Shown here piece by piece: positions 19,406-30,109 of a DNA stretch of 64,000 nucleotides (position 1 is the first letter of the stretch; each line of letters begins with the position of its first letter). The notes beneath the pieces are model-generated. The model saw nothing but the letters and a program-made list of their open reading frames with translations, was not told where the DNA came from and did no database searches. The stretch covers positions 1-64,000 of the forward strand of contig JAVKHP010000001.1 of the NCBI GenBank assembly GCA_031459855.1, written 5' to 3'. The position numbers and the translations under genes are program-made. The stretch is from Armatimonadota bacterium. Its GTDB lineage: Bacteria; Sysuimicrobiota; Sysuimicrobiia; Sysuimicrobiales; Humicultoraceae.

Positions 19406-22400
19406 GGTCGGCTGGCAGCCAGCGGGCCGTCTGGGGGCCCAGCAACGCCTCGACGGCCTCGATCACCCGCGTCCCGGGCGCCACGCCCAGTGCGCCCGCC
19501 TGCATGCGCACCTCGCGGCCCGCGGCGCGCACGGTGAGCAGGACGCGCCGGTCGCCGGCGTGCCGCTGGAGCACCGCCCGCAGCCGGTGCAGGCCGGCCT
19601 CGCCATGACGATCCGCGTCCACGACGACGTGCAGCACCTCGGCCCCGCCGTTGGCCGCTCCGGCCCCGGGCGCGTCGTCCAGGGGCAGCACGGCCTCGGC
19701 CAGCACCTTCACCTGCTGCTCGGCCACGTCCACCCGGCCGCGCACGATCACGACGGCGTCGCGCTTGAGCACGAGGTGCGCCGCCTCGTAGGTCTTGGGG
19801 AAGACGATGACCTCCACGCTGCCCGTGAGGTCTTCCAGCGTCAGAAACGCCATGGCGGCACCTGCCCGGGTGGTGGTCCGCTTCAGCGCGGTGATCAGGC
19901 CGCCTATGACCACCTCGCTGCGGTCGCGCAGCTCTGCCAGCTGGTCGATCGTCGCCGTGATCCGCGCGGCCAGGCGCTCGCGGACCGCCGCCAGCGGGTG
20001 GCCGGAGACGTAGAGGCCGAGCATGTCCTTCTCCATGGCCAGCAGCTCGGCACGCGAGAACTCCTCCACTGCCGCCGGCGGGGCCTCGGCGTCGTCCGAC
20101 CCGCCGGCGTCGCCGAACAGCCCGGTCTGGGCCGCCGCGCGCGCCCGGGCCAGGCGCTGGCCGGCGCTGAGGACGCCGTCCAGATCCTGCAACAGCGCCG
20201 CCCGGGGTCGGCCCAGGGAGTCGAAGGCGCCGGCCTTGATCAGGCTCTCGAGCACGCGCTTGTTCACCACCCGGGTGTCGACCCGCGCGACCAGGTCCGC
20301 CAGCGACCGGAACGGCCCGCCGGCTGCCCGTGCCCGCAGGATCTCCTCCACCGCACCCTGGCCGACGTGCTTCACGGCCGCGAGCCCGAACCGGATGGTC
20401 TCGCCTACCACGGTGAACGTGTCCGCCGACGCGTTGACGTCGGGCGGCAGCACCGGGATCCCCATGCGCTGGCACTCCGCCACCGCGCCGGCCACCTTCG
20501 CCATCCAGTCCTGCCCCTGCGCCTCAACGCTGAGGACCGCCGCCATGTACTCGGCGGGGTAGTGCGCCTTCAGGTAGGCGGTCTGGTAGGCGATCAGGCC
20601 GTAGCAGGCCGCGTGGGCGCGGTTGAACCCGTAGCGGGCGAAGGGTTCGAACTGCTCCCAGATCTGCTCGGCCACCTTGCGGGGTACCCCCTGCTGGCGG
20701 CAGCCGGCCAGGAACTTCTCGCGCTGCGCCTCCAGCCGGTCCTTGATCTTCTTGCGGATGGCGTAACAGAGGACGTCGGCCTCGGCCAGCGTGAAGCCGG
20801 CCACGGCCTGGCAGACGGCCATGACGTCCTCCTGGTAGACCATCACCCCGTAGGTGTCTGCCAGCACGGGCTCCAGGAGCGGGTGCAGGTACGTGATGGG
20901 CTCGGCCCCGTGCTTGCGGCGGATGTAGGCCGGGATGTTGGCCATGGGGCCCGGCCGGAACAGCGCCACCATGGCGAAGATGTCCTCGATGCGGGTCGGC
21001 TTGAGCTCCTTCAGGTAGCGCGTCATGCCGGCGCCCTCCAGCTGGAAGATGCCGACCGTGTCGCCCCGGGACAGGAGCTCGAACGTCGCGCGGTCGTCCA
21101 GCGGGATGCGCTTGAGGTCGATGGCGACCCCGCGGGTCTGCCGGATGATCTCCAGGGCGCGGTGCAGGATCGTCAGGTACGACAGGCCCAGGAAGTCCAT
21201 CTTCAGCAGCCCGATCTTCTCCACGGCGTCCATGTCGTACTGGGTCATCACCAGGTCGCCGCGGGTAGCGCGCTGCAGCGGGACCAGCTCGATGAGGGGG
21301 TCGCGGGAGATGATGACGCCGGCGGCGTGGGTGCTGGCGTGCCGGGCGACACCCTCCAGCCGGCGCGCGAGCTCCAGCAGCCGCCGGACCTGGGGGGACT
21401 CGTCGGCGGCACGGCGCAGCTCGGGGTCCGCCCGCTCGGCCTCGTCGATGGTGGCGTTGAACGGGATGAGCTTGGCGATCCGGTCCACGTCGCCGTAGGG
21501 CAGCCCCAGCACCCGCCCGACGTCGCGCACGGCCTGGCGCGCGCCCATGGTGCCGAAGGTGATGATCTGGGCCACGTGATCGGCACCGTACTTGTCGATC
21601 ACGTAGCGAATCACCTCGTCGCGCCGGCTGTCCATGAAGTCGACGTCGATGTCGGGCATCGTGTAGCGCTCCAGGTTCAGGAAGCGCTCGAAGGGCAGCC
21701 GGTAGGCCAGCGGATCCACGTCGGTGACGCCCAGGGTGTAGAGGACCAGACTGCCGGCCGCCGAGCCCCGGACGGTGGTGAGGATGCCGCGGCGCCGTGC
21801 GAACGTCACGAAGTCCCACACGATGAGGAAGTAGGGCGCGTACCCCATCTGGGCGATGACGCGGAGCTCCTCGTCCAGGCGTGCCTGGACCTGCGGCTGC
21901 GGCCGCCCGTAGAGCCGCCGCAGCCCCTCCTCGCACAGCCGGCGCAGGTACGAATCGGGCGTCTCACCCGCGGGCACGGGGAAGTGGGGGAGCTTGGGCC
22001 GGCCCAGCTCCAGCTCCAGGTGCACCCGCTCGGCGATCTCCACCGTCGTCCGCAGCGCGTCGGGCAGCTCGGCGAACCGGTGGGCCATCTCCGCCGGGCT
22101 CTTGAGGTAGAACTCCGGCACCGCCCCCATGCGCGGCTTGTCGGTCGCCTCCAGGGTCACGTTCATCTGGATGCACATCAGGGCGTCCTGAGCGTCGGCC
22201 TCGTCGCGCCGCACGTAGTGCACGTCGTTGGTCGCCACCAGGCGCAGCCCCAGCTCGGCGGCCAGCCGCCGCATCCCCTGGATGTTCACCCGCTGCTCGG
22301 GGAGCCCGTGGTCCTGCACTTCCAGGAAGAAGCGGTCGGGGCCGAAGATGTCGCGGTAGGTCGCGGCGATCTCGCGGGCCGCGCGGTAGTCGTCGCGCAC

Positions 22401-22859
22401 CAGCGCCCGGGTCACCTCGCCCTGCAGACACCCCGACAGGGCCACCAGCCCCTGGTGGTGGCGGGCCAGCAACTCGCGATCGATCCGGGGCTTGTAGTAG
22501 AACCCGTCGAGGTGCGCGTGGGTCGTCAACCGCAGCAGGTTCCGGTAGCCCTGCAGGTCCGTGGCCAGCAGCACCAGGTGCGAGGGCGTGGCGTCGAGCT
22601 TGGGGTCGCGGTCGGTGTGCCGGCGCGGCGCGACGTAGGCCTCGACGCCGATGATGGGCTTCAGCCCGTGCTGGCGCGCCTGCAGGTAGAACTCGACGAC
22701 CCCGTACATCGCGCCGTGATCGGTGATGGCCACGGCGGGCATGCCCATCGCGGCCGCCGCCTTGACCAGCGGCTCGATCCGCGCAGCACCGTCGAGCAGG
22801 GAGTACTCGGTGTGGAGGTGGCAGTGCACGAAGACGTCGGCCATGGGCTCACCGGGCAT
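19398..22859 (-). CDS. dnaE: DNA polymerase III alpha subunit, DnaE type
   Basis: The replicative DNA polymerase catalytic subunit, 1153 residues. The N-terminal PHP domain (VHCHLHTEYSLLDG, AITDHGAMYG) retains His-x-His and Asp-His metal ligands. The polymerase core has GSAAGSLVLY and the catalytic PDIDVDFMDSRRDEV. A tandem HhH region and an OB domain (VVIGGLITALKRTTT) follow, then a short C-terminal domain. The ATG at 22859 lacks a ribosome site, while ATG 22844 has GGTGAG 4 nt before it, so the protein may start five codons later. It is followed by tlpA-like with an 8-bp overlap and preceded by the degenerate methyltransferase gene by 18 bp. Confidence 0.97.
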   Translation of the reverse strand: MPGEPMADVFVHCHLHTEYSLLDGAARIEPLVKAAAAMGMPAVAITDHGAMYGVVEFYLQARQHGLKPIIGVEAYVAPRRHTDRDPKLDATPSHLVLLATDLQGYRNLLRLTTHAHLDGFYYKPRIDRELLARHHQGLVALSGCLQGEVTRALVRDDYRAAREIAATYRDIFGPDRFFLEVQDHGLPEQRVNIQGMRRLAAELGLRLVATNDVHYVRRDEADAQDALMCIQMNVTLEATDKPRMGAVPEFYLKSPAEMAHRFAELPDALRTTVEIAERVHLELELGRPKLPHFPVPAGETPDSYLRRLCEEGLRRLYGRPQPQVQARLDEELRVIAQMGYAPYFLIVWDFVTFARRRGILTTVRGSAAGSLVLYTLGVTDVDPLAYRLPFERFLNLERYTMPDIDVDFMDSRRDEVIRYVIDKYGADHVAQIITFGTMGARQAVRDVGRVLGLPYGDVDRIAKLIPFNATIDEAERADPELRRAADESPQVRRLLELARRLEGVARHASTHAAGVIISRDPLIELVPLQRATRGDLVMTQYDMDAVEKIGLLKMDFLGLSYLTILHRALEIIRQTRGVAIDLKRIPLDDRATFELLSRGDTVGIFQLEGAGMTRYLKELKPTRIEDIFAMVALFRPGPMANIPAYIRRKHGAEPITYLHPLLEPVLADTYGVMVYQEDVMAVCQAVAGFTLAEADVLCYAIRKKIKDRLEAQREKFLAGCRQQGVPRKVAEQIWEQFEPFARYGFNRAHAACYGLIAYQTAYLKAHYPAEYMAAVLSVEAQGQDWMAKVAGAVAECQRMGIPVLPPDVNASADTFTVVGETIRFGLAAVKHVGQGAVEEILRARAAGGPFRSLADLVARVDTRVVNKRVLESLIKAGAFDSLGRPRAALLQDLDGVLSAGQRLARARAAAQTGLFGDAGGSDDAEAPPAAVEEFSRAELLAMEKDMLGLYVSGHPLAAVRERLAARITATIDQLAELRDRSEVVIGGLITALKRTTTRAGAAMAFLTLEDLTGSVEVIVFPKTYEAAHLVLKRDAVVIVRGRVDVAEQQVKVLAEAVLPLDDAPGAGAANGGAEVLHVVVDADRHGEAGLHRLRAVLQRHAGDRRVLLTVRAAGREVRMQAGALGVAPGTRVIEAVEALLGPQTARWLPADHG

Positions 22860-22877
22860 TGTAGCACAGGCGCGGGC

Positions 22878-24392
22878 TCACCCGCCGTCCGCACGGCGCA
22901 GCCCGACCACCACGTGCACGTGGCTGGTGTGCGGCAACAGATCGACCGGGCAGACGCGCTCCACCCGGTACCCGGCGCGCTGCCAGGCGTGCAGGTCGCG
23001 GGCGCAGGCTGCCAGCGACCGCGCCACGCTCACCACGCGCGGGATCCCGCAGCCGGCCACGGCTTCCACCACCGCGGGCTCCAGCCCCTGCCCCCGGCTC
23101 TCCACCAGCGCGACCTGCGGCCGCCGCCTGCGGGCGGCGCGCGCCAGGTACGCGCGCGGCGTGCGCGGCACGAAGACGGCGTTGGGCACACCGTTGGCTG
23201 CGGCCGCCGCACGGTGGTCGTCCAGCAGCCGCCGGCGCGCCACCAGCCCGGTGGCCACCTGCGCGCGCCCCGCCAGGGCCAGCACCGCGAGCGGCGTGGT
23301 CGCGTGCAGGTCGACGACGGCGTCGTGCGCGTCGGGGGCGGCCAGGCGCAGGATCGCCTCGAGCAGCAGCGGCAGGGCGCTCGGGTTGGGCGGCAGGTCG
23401 CTGTCGGGCCGCAGGCGGATCCGGTAGCCGGCGATCTCGTCCTCGACGTAGGCGCGCCCCCACAGCAACCGCACACGCGGGCCGAGCAGCTCCAGCGTCG
23501 GCGCCGGCTGGACCGTGTGCAGGATGCCGACGAGGCCTGGCACGCGGTCGATGAGCGCGTGCACCAGCGCCGTGGGATCGGGCAGGGCGCGGGCGGTGGA
23601 GAGCACCAGCAGGGCCTCGCCCGTGGCGTGCGCCGCCAGTCCCACCACTCCGCGCACGAGCCCGTGCCCCGTGCTGCGGTCGTAGGGCGGCCAGCCCAGG
23701 GCCCGCACGGCGCGCCGCACGGCATGGAGGATCGCTTCGTTGGCGGGGTGCTGCACCGGGCAGGCGGCGACGTCCACGACGCGGGCGCCCCCGGTGACGT
23801 AGAACCCGACGACGGCGCGGCCCTCGCGGGCGCCGACGGTGGCGCGCAGCACGTTGCGATAGGCCCAGACCTCGCCTCCGACGGTCTCGGCCACCAGGTC
23901 GCGCCGTACGCCGACGTGCTCCTTCAGGAAGTCACGCACCAGCCGGGTCTTGAGGCGGCGCTGCGCGTCGGGCACCAGGTGCTGCCACTGACAGCCCCCG
24001 CACCGCCCGAAGTGCGGGCAACGCGCCGGGGTGACGTCGGCCGACTTGCGCACCAGCGCGACCAGGCGGCCCTCTGCCCGGCGGCCGCCCCGGGTGACCT
24101 CGACGACCGCGTCCTCGCCGGGGATGCCGAAGGGCACGGACAGCGTGGCCAGGCCGACGCGGGCGAGCGCGGCGCCGTCGGTGGCCAGGCCCGTGAACCG
24201 CACCGTGAGGCGCTCGCCGGTCCGCGGTACCACGGGCTGCCGCGACGGTCGGGGACGCACCGCGCCTCCGATAGGTCCGACAGGCGGCCGCGCCCGCGGC
24301 CCGGCACCCGGCGCGGGCACAGCGTCCCGCCGTTGCCGGCCGGACGGCCCGCCCGACGCACCTGCAGGGGGAAGCGCGCCGCGCGTCCTCAC
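22878..24392 (-). CDS. TrmA/RlmD-like protein with degenerate methyltransferase site
   Basis: 504 residues with the architecture of RlmD/TrmA 23S rRNA or tRNA uridine-5 methyltransferases. It has a TRAM domain (about 60-118), the [4Fe-4S] ligands ([10 protein letters not shown] plus a later Cys in AACPVQHP), and the family C-terminus [11 protein letters not shown]. The catalytic half is altered: the SAM motif D-YCG-G is DLHATTP, the DPPR motif is ESRG, and the nucleophile motif SCNP-T is SVARSL without the cysteine. RNA methylation by the known mechanism is therefore unlikely, yet the frame is intact and the Fe-S domain preserved. The GTG at 24392 overlaps the gatB stop by four bases. Confidence 0.8.
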   Translation of the reverse strand: MRTRGALPPAGASGGPSGRQRRDAVPAPGAGPRARPPVGPIGGAVRPRPSRQPVVPRTGERLTVRFTGLATDGAALARVGLATLSVPFGIPGEDAVVEVTRGGRRAEGRLVALVRKSADVTPARCPHFGRCGGCQWQHLVPDAQRRLKTRLVRDFLKEHVGVRRDLVAETVGGEVWAYRNVLRATVGAREGRAVVGFYVTGGARVVDVAACPVQHPANEAILHAVRRAVRALGWPPYDRSTGHGLVRGVVGLAAHATGEALLVLSTARALPDPTALVHALIDRVPGLVGILHTVQPAPTLELLGPRVRLLWGRAYVEDEIAGYRIRLRPDSDLPPNPSALPLLLEAILRLAAPDAHDAVVDLHATTPLAVLALAGRAQVATGLVARRRLLDDHRAAAAANGVPNAVFVPRTPRAYLARAARRRRPQVALVESRGQGLEPAVVEAVAGCGIPRVVSVARSLAACARDLHAWQRAGYRVERVCPVDLLPHTSHVHVVVGLRRADGG

Positions 24393-25852
24393 GCCCGTCC
24401 TAACCGCTCGCGGAGCAGCCGGTGGACGACCTCGGGATTGGCCCGCCCCTGCGTGGCGCGCATCACCTGCCCGATCAGGAACGTCAGCGCCTTGTCCTTC
24501 CCCGCGCGGACGTCGGCCACCGGCCCGGGATGCTCAGCCAGCACGCGGTCGATCACCGCGCGCAGGGTGGCGTCGTCGCTGATCTGGCGCAGCCCCCTGG
24601 CCTCCACGATCGCGACCGGATCGCGGTCGTGCGCCAGCATCTCCACCAGCACCTCTTTGGCCATCCGGCCGCTGAGGTGTCCCTGCTCGATGAGGCGCAG
24701 CAACGCAGCCAGCCGCTCGGCGGACAGCGGCACCTGCTCGAGCTCCAGGCCGTGCTCGTTCAGGTAGCCGGCCACCTCGCCCAGCAGCCAGTTGGCCACG
24801 GTCTTGGGCGCGGGGTAGCGGGCCACGGTCTGCTCGAACAGGTCGGCGGTGGCCGGCGTCGCGGTGAGCAGGTCAGCGTCGTACGGCGAGAGCCCGTAGG
24901 CGGCCACGAAGCGCGCACGCCGGGCGGCGGGCAGTTCCGGGAGCGAGGCGCGGATCGCCGCCAGCCAGGCCTCGTCCACGACGATGGGAACCAGGTCGGG
25001 CTCTGGGAAGTACCGGTAGTCCTGCGCTTCCTCCTTGGTGCGGGATGCGAAGGTGACCTCGCGCCGCTCGTCCCAGTGGCGTGTCTCCTGCACCACCTCG
25101 CCGCCCTGCTCCAGCACGGCCCGCTGGCGCGCCACCTCGAACGCCAGGGCGCGCTCAACCGCCCGCAGCGAGTTCATGTTCTTGACCTCGGTGCGGGTGC
25201 CCCACGCGCTGCCCGGGCGCCGCAGCGAGACGTTGGCATCGCAGCGCAGGGTGCCCTCCTCCATGCGCCCCGTGCTGATGCGGGCGAACTGCAGCAGCCG
25301 CCGCAGGGCCACGAGGAAGTCGCGCGCCTCGGCGGGCGAGCGCAGGTCGGGTTCGGTCACGATCTCCATCAGCGGCACACCCGAGCGGTTGTAGTCGATC
25401 AGACTGCCCCGGGCAGGATCGTCGGGGTGCACCAGGCGCCCGGTGTCCTCCTCCAGGTGCACCCGCCGGATGCGCACGGTACGCACGCCGCCCTCGGTCT
25501 GGAGCTCCAGGTGCCCGTCGGTGGCCAGCGGCGGATGGTCGGCGTACTGGTACTGGGAGATCTGGTAGTTCTTCGGGAGGTCGGGGTAGAAGTAGTTCTT
25601 CCGGTGGAACCGGCTGTGGGGGCTGATCCGGCAGCCCAGGGCCAGCGCGGTCCGCAGGCCCAGCTCGACAGCGGCCCGGTTGACGACAGGCAACGCGCCC
25701 GGCAGGCCCAGGCACACGGGACACGTCAGCGTGTTGGGCGGCGCCCCGAAGCTGACGGCGCACCCGCAGAACATCTTGGATGCTGTCAGCAGCTGGACGT
25801 GGATCTCCAGCCCGATCACGGTCTCGTAGGCGACGGCGACGTCGCGGGCCAC
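24389..25852 (-). CDS. gatB: Asp/Glu-tRNA amidotransferase subunit B
   Basis: GatB activates the acyl group of misacylated Glu-tRNA(Gln) or Asp-tRNA(Asn) with ATP in the GatCAB complex. The 487 residues carry [13 protein letters not shown], the zinc cysteines (CGC, CPVCLG), [30 protein letters not shown], the kinase-fold TEVKNMNSL and DYRYFPEPD, and a C-terminal YqeY-like helical tail. The start is a GTG at 25852, 8 bp after the gatA stop; the longer frame upstream overlaps gatA. It is middle gene of gatC-gatA-gatB. Confidence 0.97.
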   Translation of the reverse strand: MARDVAVAYETVIGLEIHVQLLTASKMFCGCAVSFGAPPNTLTCPVCLGLPGALPVVNRAAVELGLRTALALGCRISPHSRFHRKNYFYPDLPKNYQISQYQYADHPPLATDGHLELQTEGGVRTVRIRRVHLEEDTGRLVHPDDPARGSLIDYNRSGVPLMEIVTEPDLRSPAEARDFLVALRRLLQFARISTGRMEEGTLRCDANVSLRRPGSAWGTRTEVKNMNSLRAVERALAFEVARQRAVLEQGGEVVQETRHWDERREVTFASRTKEEAQDYRYFPEPDLVPIVVDEAWLAAIRASLPELPAARRARFVAAYGLSPYDADLLTATPATADLFEQTVARYPAPKTVANWLLGEVAGYLNEHGLELEQVPLSAERLAALLRLIEQGHLSGRMAKEVLVEMLAHDRDPVAIVEARGLRQISDDATLRAVIDRVLAEHPGPVADVRAGKDKALTFLIGQVMRATQGRANPEVVHRLLRERLGRA

Positions 25853-25860
25853 GGACGCCC

Positions 25861-27316
<1,456 letters not shown>

Positions 27317-27324
<8 letters not shown>

Positions 27325-27619
27325 CGTCCGCCGCTGCCTCCAGGACCCGCGGCACGACGAAGAACCCGTCGGCGTGCGCCGGCGCCGCGGCCAGCACCTC
27401 CTCGCGCGCCAGCGACGGCCGCACCACGTCGGCCCGGAAGACGTTGACCATCGGCACCACGTGCGTCGTGGGCGGTACGTCGGTCAGGTCCAGGGCGTTG
27501 AGGCGCGCGATGTACTCCAGGATGCGGCCCAGCTGCTCGACGAACCGCTGGCGCTCCTCCTCCGTCAGGGCCAGCCGGGCCAGGTGGGCCACGTGGGCGA
27601 CCGTCTCACGATCGATCAT
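27317..27619 (-). CDS. gatC: Asp/Glu-tRNA amidotransferase subunit C
   Basis: GatC is the small stabilising subunit of GatCAB, 100 residues, with the usual [16 protein letters not shown] start, [11 protein letters not shown] helix and the [13 protein letters not shown] and FFVVPRVLE tail. It is the first gene of the gatCAB run, starting at the ATG at 27619. TACCAT just upstream could be part of a promoter but no clear -35 is visible. Confidence 0.95.
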
Positions 27620-27670
27620 GGGACCTCGGGGCGCCGCGCATCGCCCTCATGGTAGCACGACGAACGCACG

Positions 27671-27699
27671 GGTGCCGGGGCCGTCGCGGCCCCGGCACC
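27671..27699 (-). terminator. GC-rich hairpin terminator of the peptide transporter operon
   Basis: A perfect 12-bp stem GGTGCCGGGGCC/GGCCCCGGCACC with loop GTCGC lies 21 bp after the OppF stop and before gatC. There is no run of T, which is common for terminators in high-GC genomes. Confidence 0.7.
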
Positions 27700-27720
27700 C
27701 GAGACGCGGCGCGGCACCGG

Positions 27721-28749
27721 CTACGCCGTCGGCGCCTTGACGACGGCCGCCTTGCTGCGCTGGTGGCGGAACGGCAGCACCTCGCACGCCACGTAGTGGC
27801 CGCCACCGACGTCCACCAGCTCCTGCTCGTTGACCTTGCACGACTCCCGGGCGTACAGGCACCGGGTGTGGAACCGGCAGCCCCGCGGCGGGTTGACGGG
27901 GCTGGGCACGTCGCCGGGCAGGATGATCCGCTCGCGCCGGATCGTCGGATCCGGGATCGGCACGGCCGACAGCAGCGCCTCGGTGTAGGGGTGCTGGGGG
28001 TTGGCGAACAGCTCGTCGGCGTCGGCGATCTCGACGATCTTGCCCAGGTACATCACCGCGATGCGGTCGCTGATGTGCTTGACCACCGAGAGGTCGTGGG
28101 CGATGAACAGGTAGGTGAGGCCGAACTCCTTCTGCAGTTCCTGCAGCAGGTTGAGGACCTGGGCCTGGATGGAGACGTCCAGCGCCGAGACGGGCTCGTC
28201 GCAGATGATGAGCTTGGGGTTCACGGCCAGGGCCCGGGCGATGCCGATGCGCTGCCGCTGTCCGCCTGAGAACTCGTGCGGGTAGCGGTTGGCGTGGTAG
28301 GGCGAGAGCCCCACCACCTCCAGCAGCTCCTGCACGCGCCGCACCTTCTCCTTGCCCCGGGCCAGGTTGTGGATCTCCAGGGGCTCGCCGATGATGTCGC
28401 CCACCGTCATGCGGGGATTCAGCGACGAGTACGGGTCCTGGAAGATGATCTGCATGTTGCGCCGCATCCGCCGCAGCTCTTCCTTGTTCAGGGCCAGGAC
28501 GTTCTGGCCCTCGAAGCGCACCTCGCCGGATGTGGGCTCCATCAGGCGCAGGATCACCCGGCCGGTGGTGGTCTTACCGCACCCCGACTCGCCCACCAGC
28601 CCCAGGGTCTCGCCGCGTCGGATCGAGAACGAGACGCCGTCCACGGCCTTGACGGCGCCCACCTGCCGCTGGAAGATGAACCCCTTGGTGATGGGGAAGT
28701 GCTTGACGAGGTTCTTGACCTCGAGGATGACGTCGCCGTTGGTCGCCAC
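27721..28749 (-). CDS. oppF: Oligopeptide/dipeptide ABC transporter ATPase (OppF/DppF)
   Basis: A 342-residue ATPase energising peptide import. It has Walker [10 protein letters not shown], a Q-loop in [11 protein letters not shown], signature FSGGQRQR, Walker [11 protein letters not shown], an H-loop AHDL and the Cys-containing oligopeptide C-terminal domain ([14 protein letters not shown]) that can bind an Fe-S cluster or metal. The GTG at 28749 has AGGAGG 7 nt upstream, and the longer frame upstream is discarded. It lies 11 bp after oppD and is last in the operon, followed by a hairpin terminator. Confidence 0.95.
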   Translation of the reverse strand: MATNGDVILEVKNLVKHFPITKGFIFQRQVGAVKAVDGVSFSIRRGETLGLVGESGCGKTTTGRVILRLMEPTSGEVRFEGQNVLALNKEELRRMRRNMQIIFQDPYSSLNPRMTVGDIIGEPLEIHNLARGKEKVRRVQELLEVVGLSPYHANRYPHEFSGGQRQRIGIARALAVNPKLIICDEPVSALDVSIQAQVLNLLQELQKEFGLTYLFIAHDLSVVKHISDRIAVMYLGKIVEIADADELFANPQHPYTEALLSAVPIPDPTIRRERIILPGDVPSPVNPPRGCRFHTRCLYARESCKVNEQELVDVGGGHYVACEVLPFRHQRSKAAVVKAPTA

Positions 28750-28760
28750 GACCGGTCCTC

Positions 28761-29798
28761 CTACACGCCGCGGGTCGAGACCGCCAGCCCGGCCTGGGCC
28801 GCCGCGCGCTTGTCTTCCTCGCTGGCGTGCTCCGAGTAGAGGTAGCACTTGGCGGTGTGGTCCGGGCCGACGGGGTAGTCGGGGGGGTTCTCCTGCACGC
28901 AGATCTCCATGGCGAAGGGACAGCGCGGGGCGAACGCGCAGCCCGGCGGCAGGTCGATGAGCGACGGCGGCTGCCCTTCGATGGGGATCAGGCGCTCACG
29001 CCGCTCGTAGAGCTTGGGCACCGAGTGCAGCAGGCCCCACGTGTAGGGGTGCTTGGGGTCCCGGAAGATCCGCCGCACGTCGGCGTGCTCCACCGGCTTG
29101 CCGGCGTACATCACCACCACGTCGTCGCACATCTCGGCCACGACACCCAGGTTGTGGGTGATCATGATGACCGCCATGTGGAACTCCTGCTGGAGTTCCC
29201 GGATCAGGTCGAGGATCTGCGCCTGGATCGTCACGTCCAGGGCGGTGGTGGGCTCGTCGGCGATCAGGATCGACGGGTTGCACGACAGCGCCATGGCGAT
29301 CATCACCCGCTGGCGCATGCCGCCCGAGAACTGGTGCGGGTAGTCCTTGACGCGCTCCCGGGCCAGGGGGATCTTCACCCGCTCCAGCATCTCGATGGCC
29401 CGCTCCCAGGCCGCGCGCCGGTCGAGCTTCTGGTGCAGCATGACCGCCTCGGCGATCTGCTCGCCGATGGTCAGCACCGGGTTGAGCGAGGTCATCGGCT
29501 CCTGGAAGATCATGGCGATGCGGTTGCCCCGGATGCGGCGCATCTCCTCGTCGGTGAGCTTGAGGAGGTCGCGCCCCTCGAACCAGATCTCGCCCTCCAC
29601 GATCTTCCCGGGCGGCGTGGGGATGAGCCGCATGATGGACAGCGCGTGGACGCTCTTGCCGCACCCGGACTCGCCCACGATGCCCAGCGTCTCGCCCTTG
29701 TGGAGGTCGTAGGAGAGACCGTCCACCGCCCGCACCACGCCCTCGTCGGTGTAGAAGTACGTCTTCAGATTGCGCACCGACAGCAACGGCTCTGCCAC
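28761..29798 (-). CDS. oppD: Oligopeptide/dipeptide ABC transporter ATPase (OppD/DppD)
   Basis: A 345-residue ATPase, partner of OppF. It has Walker [19 protein letters not shown], signature FSGGMRQR, Walker [12 protein letters not shown]-loop THNL, and the C-terminal domain [14 protein letters not shown]. The GTG at 29798 follows GAGGTGAGGCGC. The two ATPases would serve the permeases at 31953-33861 and perhaps also the ATPase-less permeases at 37876-39986. A 310-bp stretch separates it from the binding-protein gene upstream (29799-30109), with no gene seen there. Confidence 0.95.
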   Translation of the reverse strand: MAEPLLSVRNLKTYFYTDEGVVRAVDGLSYDLHKGETLGIVGESGCGKSVHALSIMRLIPTPPGKIVEGEIWFEGRDLLKLTDEEMRRIRGNRIAMIFQEPMTSLNPVLTIGEQIAEAVMLHQKLDRRAAWERAIEMLERVKIPLARERVKDYPHQFSGGMRQRVMIAMALSCNPSILIADEPTTALDVTIQAQILDLIRELQQEFHMAVIMITHNLGVVAEMCDDVVVMYAGKPVEHADVRRIFRDPKHPYTWGLLHSVPKLYERRERLIPIEGQPPSLIDLPPGCAFAPRCPFAMEICVQENPPDYPVGPDHTAKCYLYSEHASEEDKRAAAQAGLAVSTRGV

Positions 29799-30109
29799 GC
29801 GCCTCACCTCGTCGCGGTCGTCACTGGACGACACGATTCTCCGCGCCGCGGGGGAATCCTCCGGGCGCCCGACCCCCACTGCCCGCGGTCCCAGGGCCCC
29901 GGGCGGCACGACGCCCGCACCGGCCCGCCGCCGACCCGGCGGCGCACCAGTCTGCCCGCGGGCTCACCGGCCCACCCGCAAGCTCGCGGCCCGCAGGTGT
30001 CGCCAGCCCCGTCGTCAGCCTGCCGGGACCGCGTCGCGCCCCGCGGCGGCACCGGGAGGGACGGCGCCACGGGGCGAGGCGGCGGGCGGCCGCCCCGCCC
30101 GGGCCACCA
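29799..30109. other. GC-rich spacer inside the peptide transporter operon
   Basis: These 311 bp between the binding protein (30110-31786) and OppD hold no supportable gene on either strand. It is extremely C/G-rich with scattered inverted GC runs. It could hold an attenuating hairpin that makes the binding protein more abundant than the ATPases, as is usual in such operons, but I cannot point to one clear structure. Confidence 0.5.

Noticed and set aside
19404-24767. 1787-codon open frame on the plus strand
   Set aside because: It is antisense to dnaE, the TrmA-like gene and gatB. In GC-rich DNA stop codons are rare in the antisense frame, and its composition (His/Gly/Arg/Gln-rich) has no protein family features.
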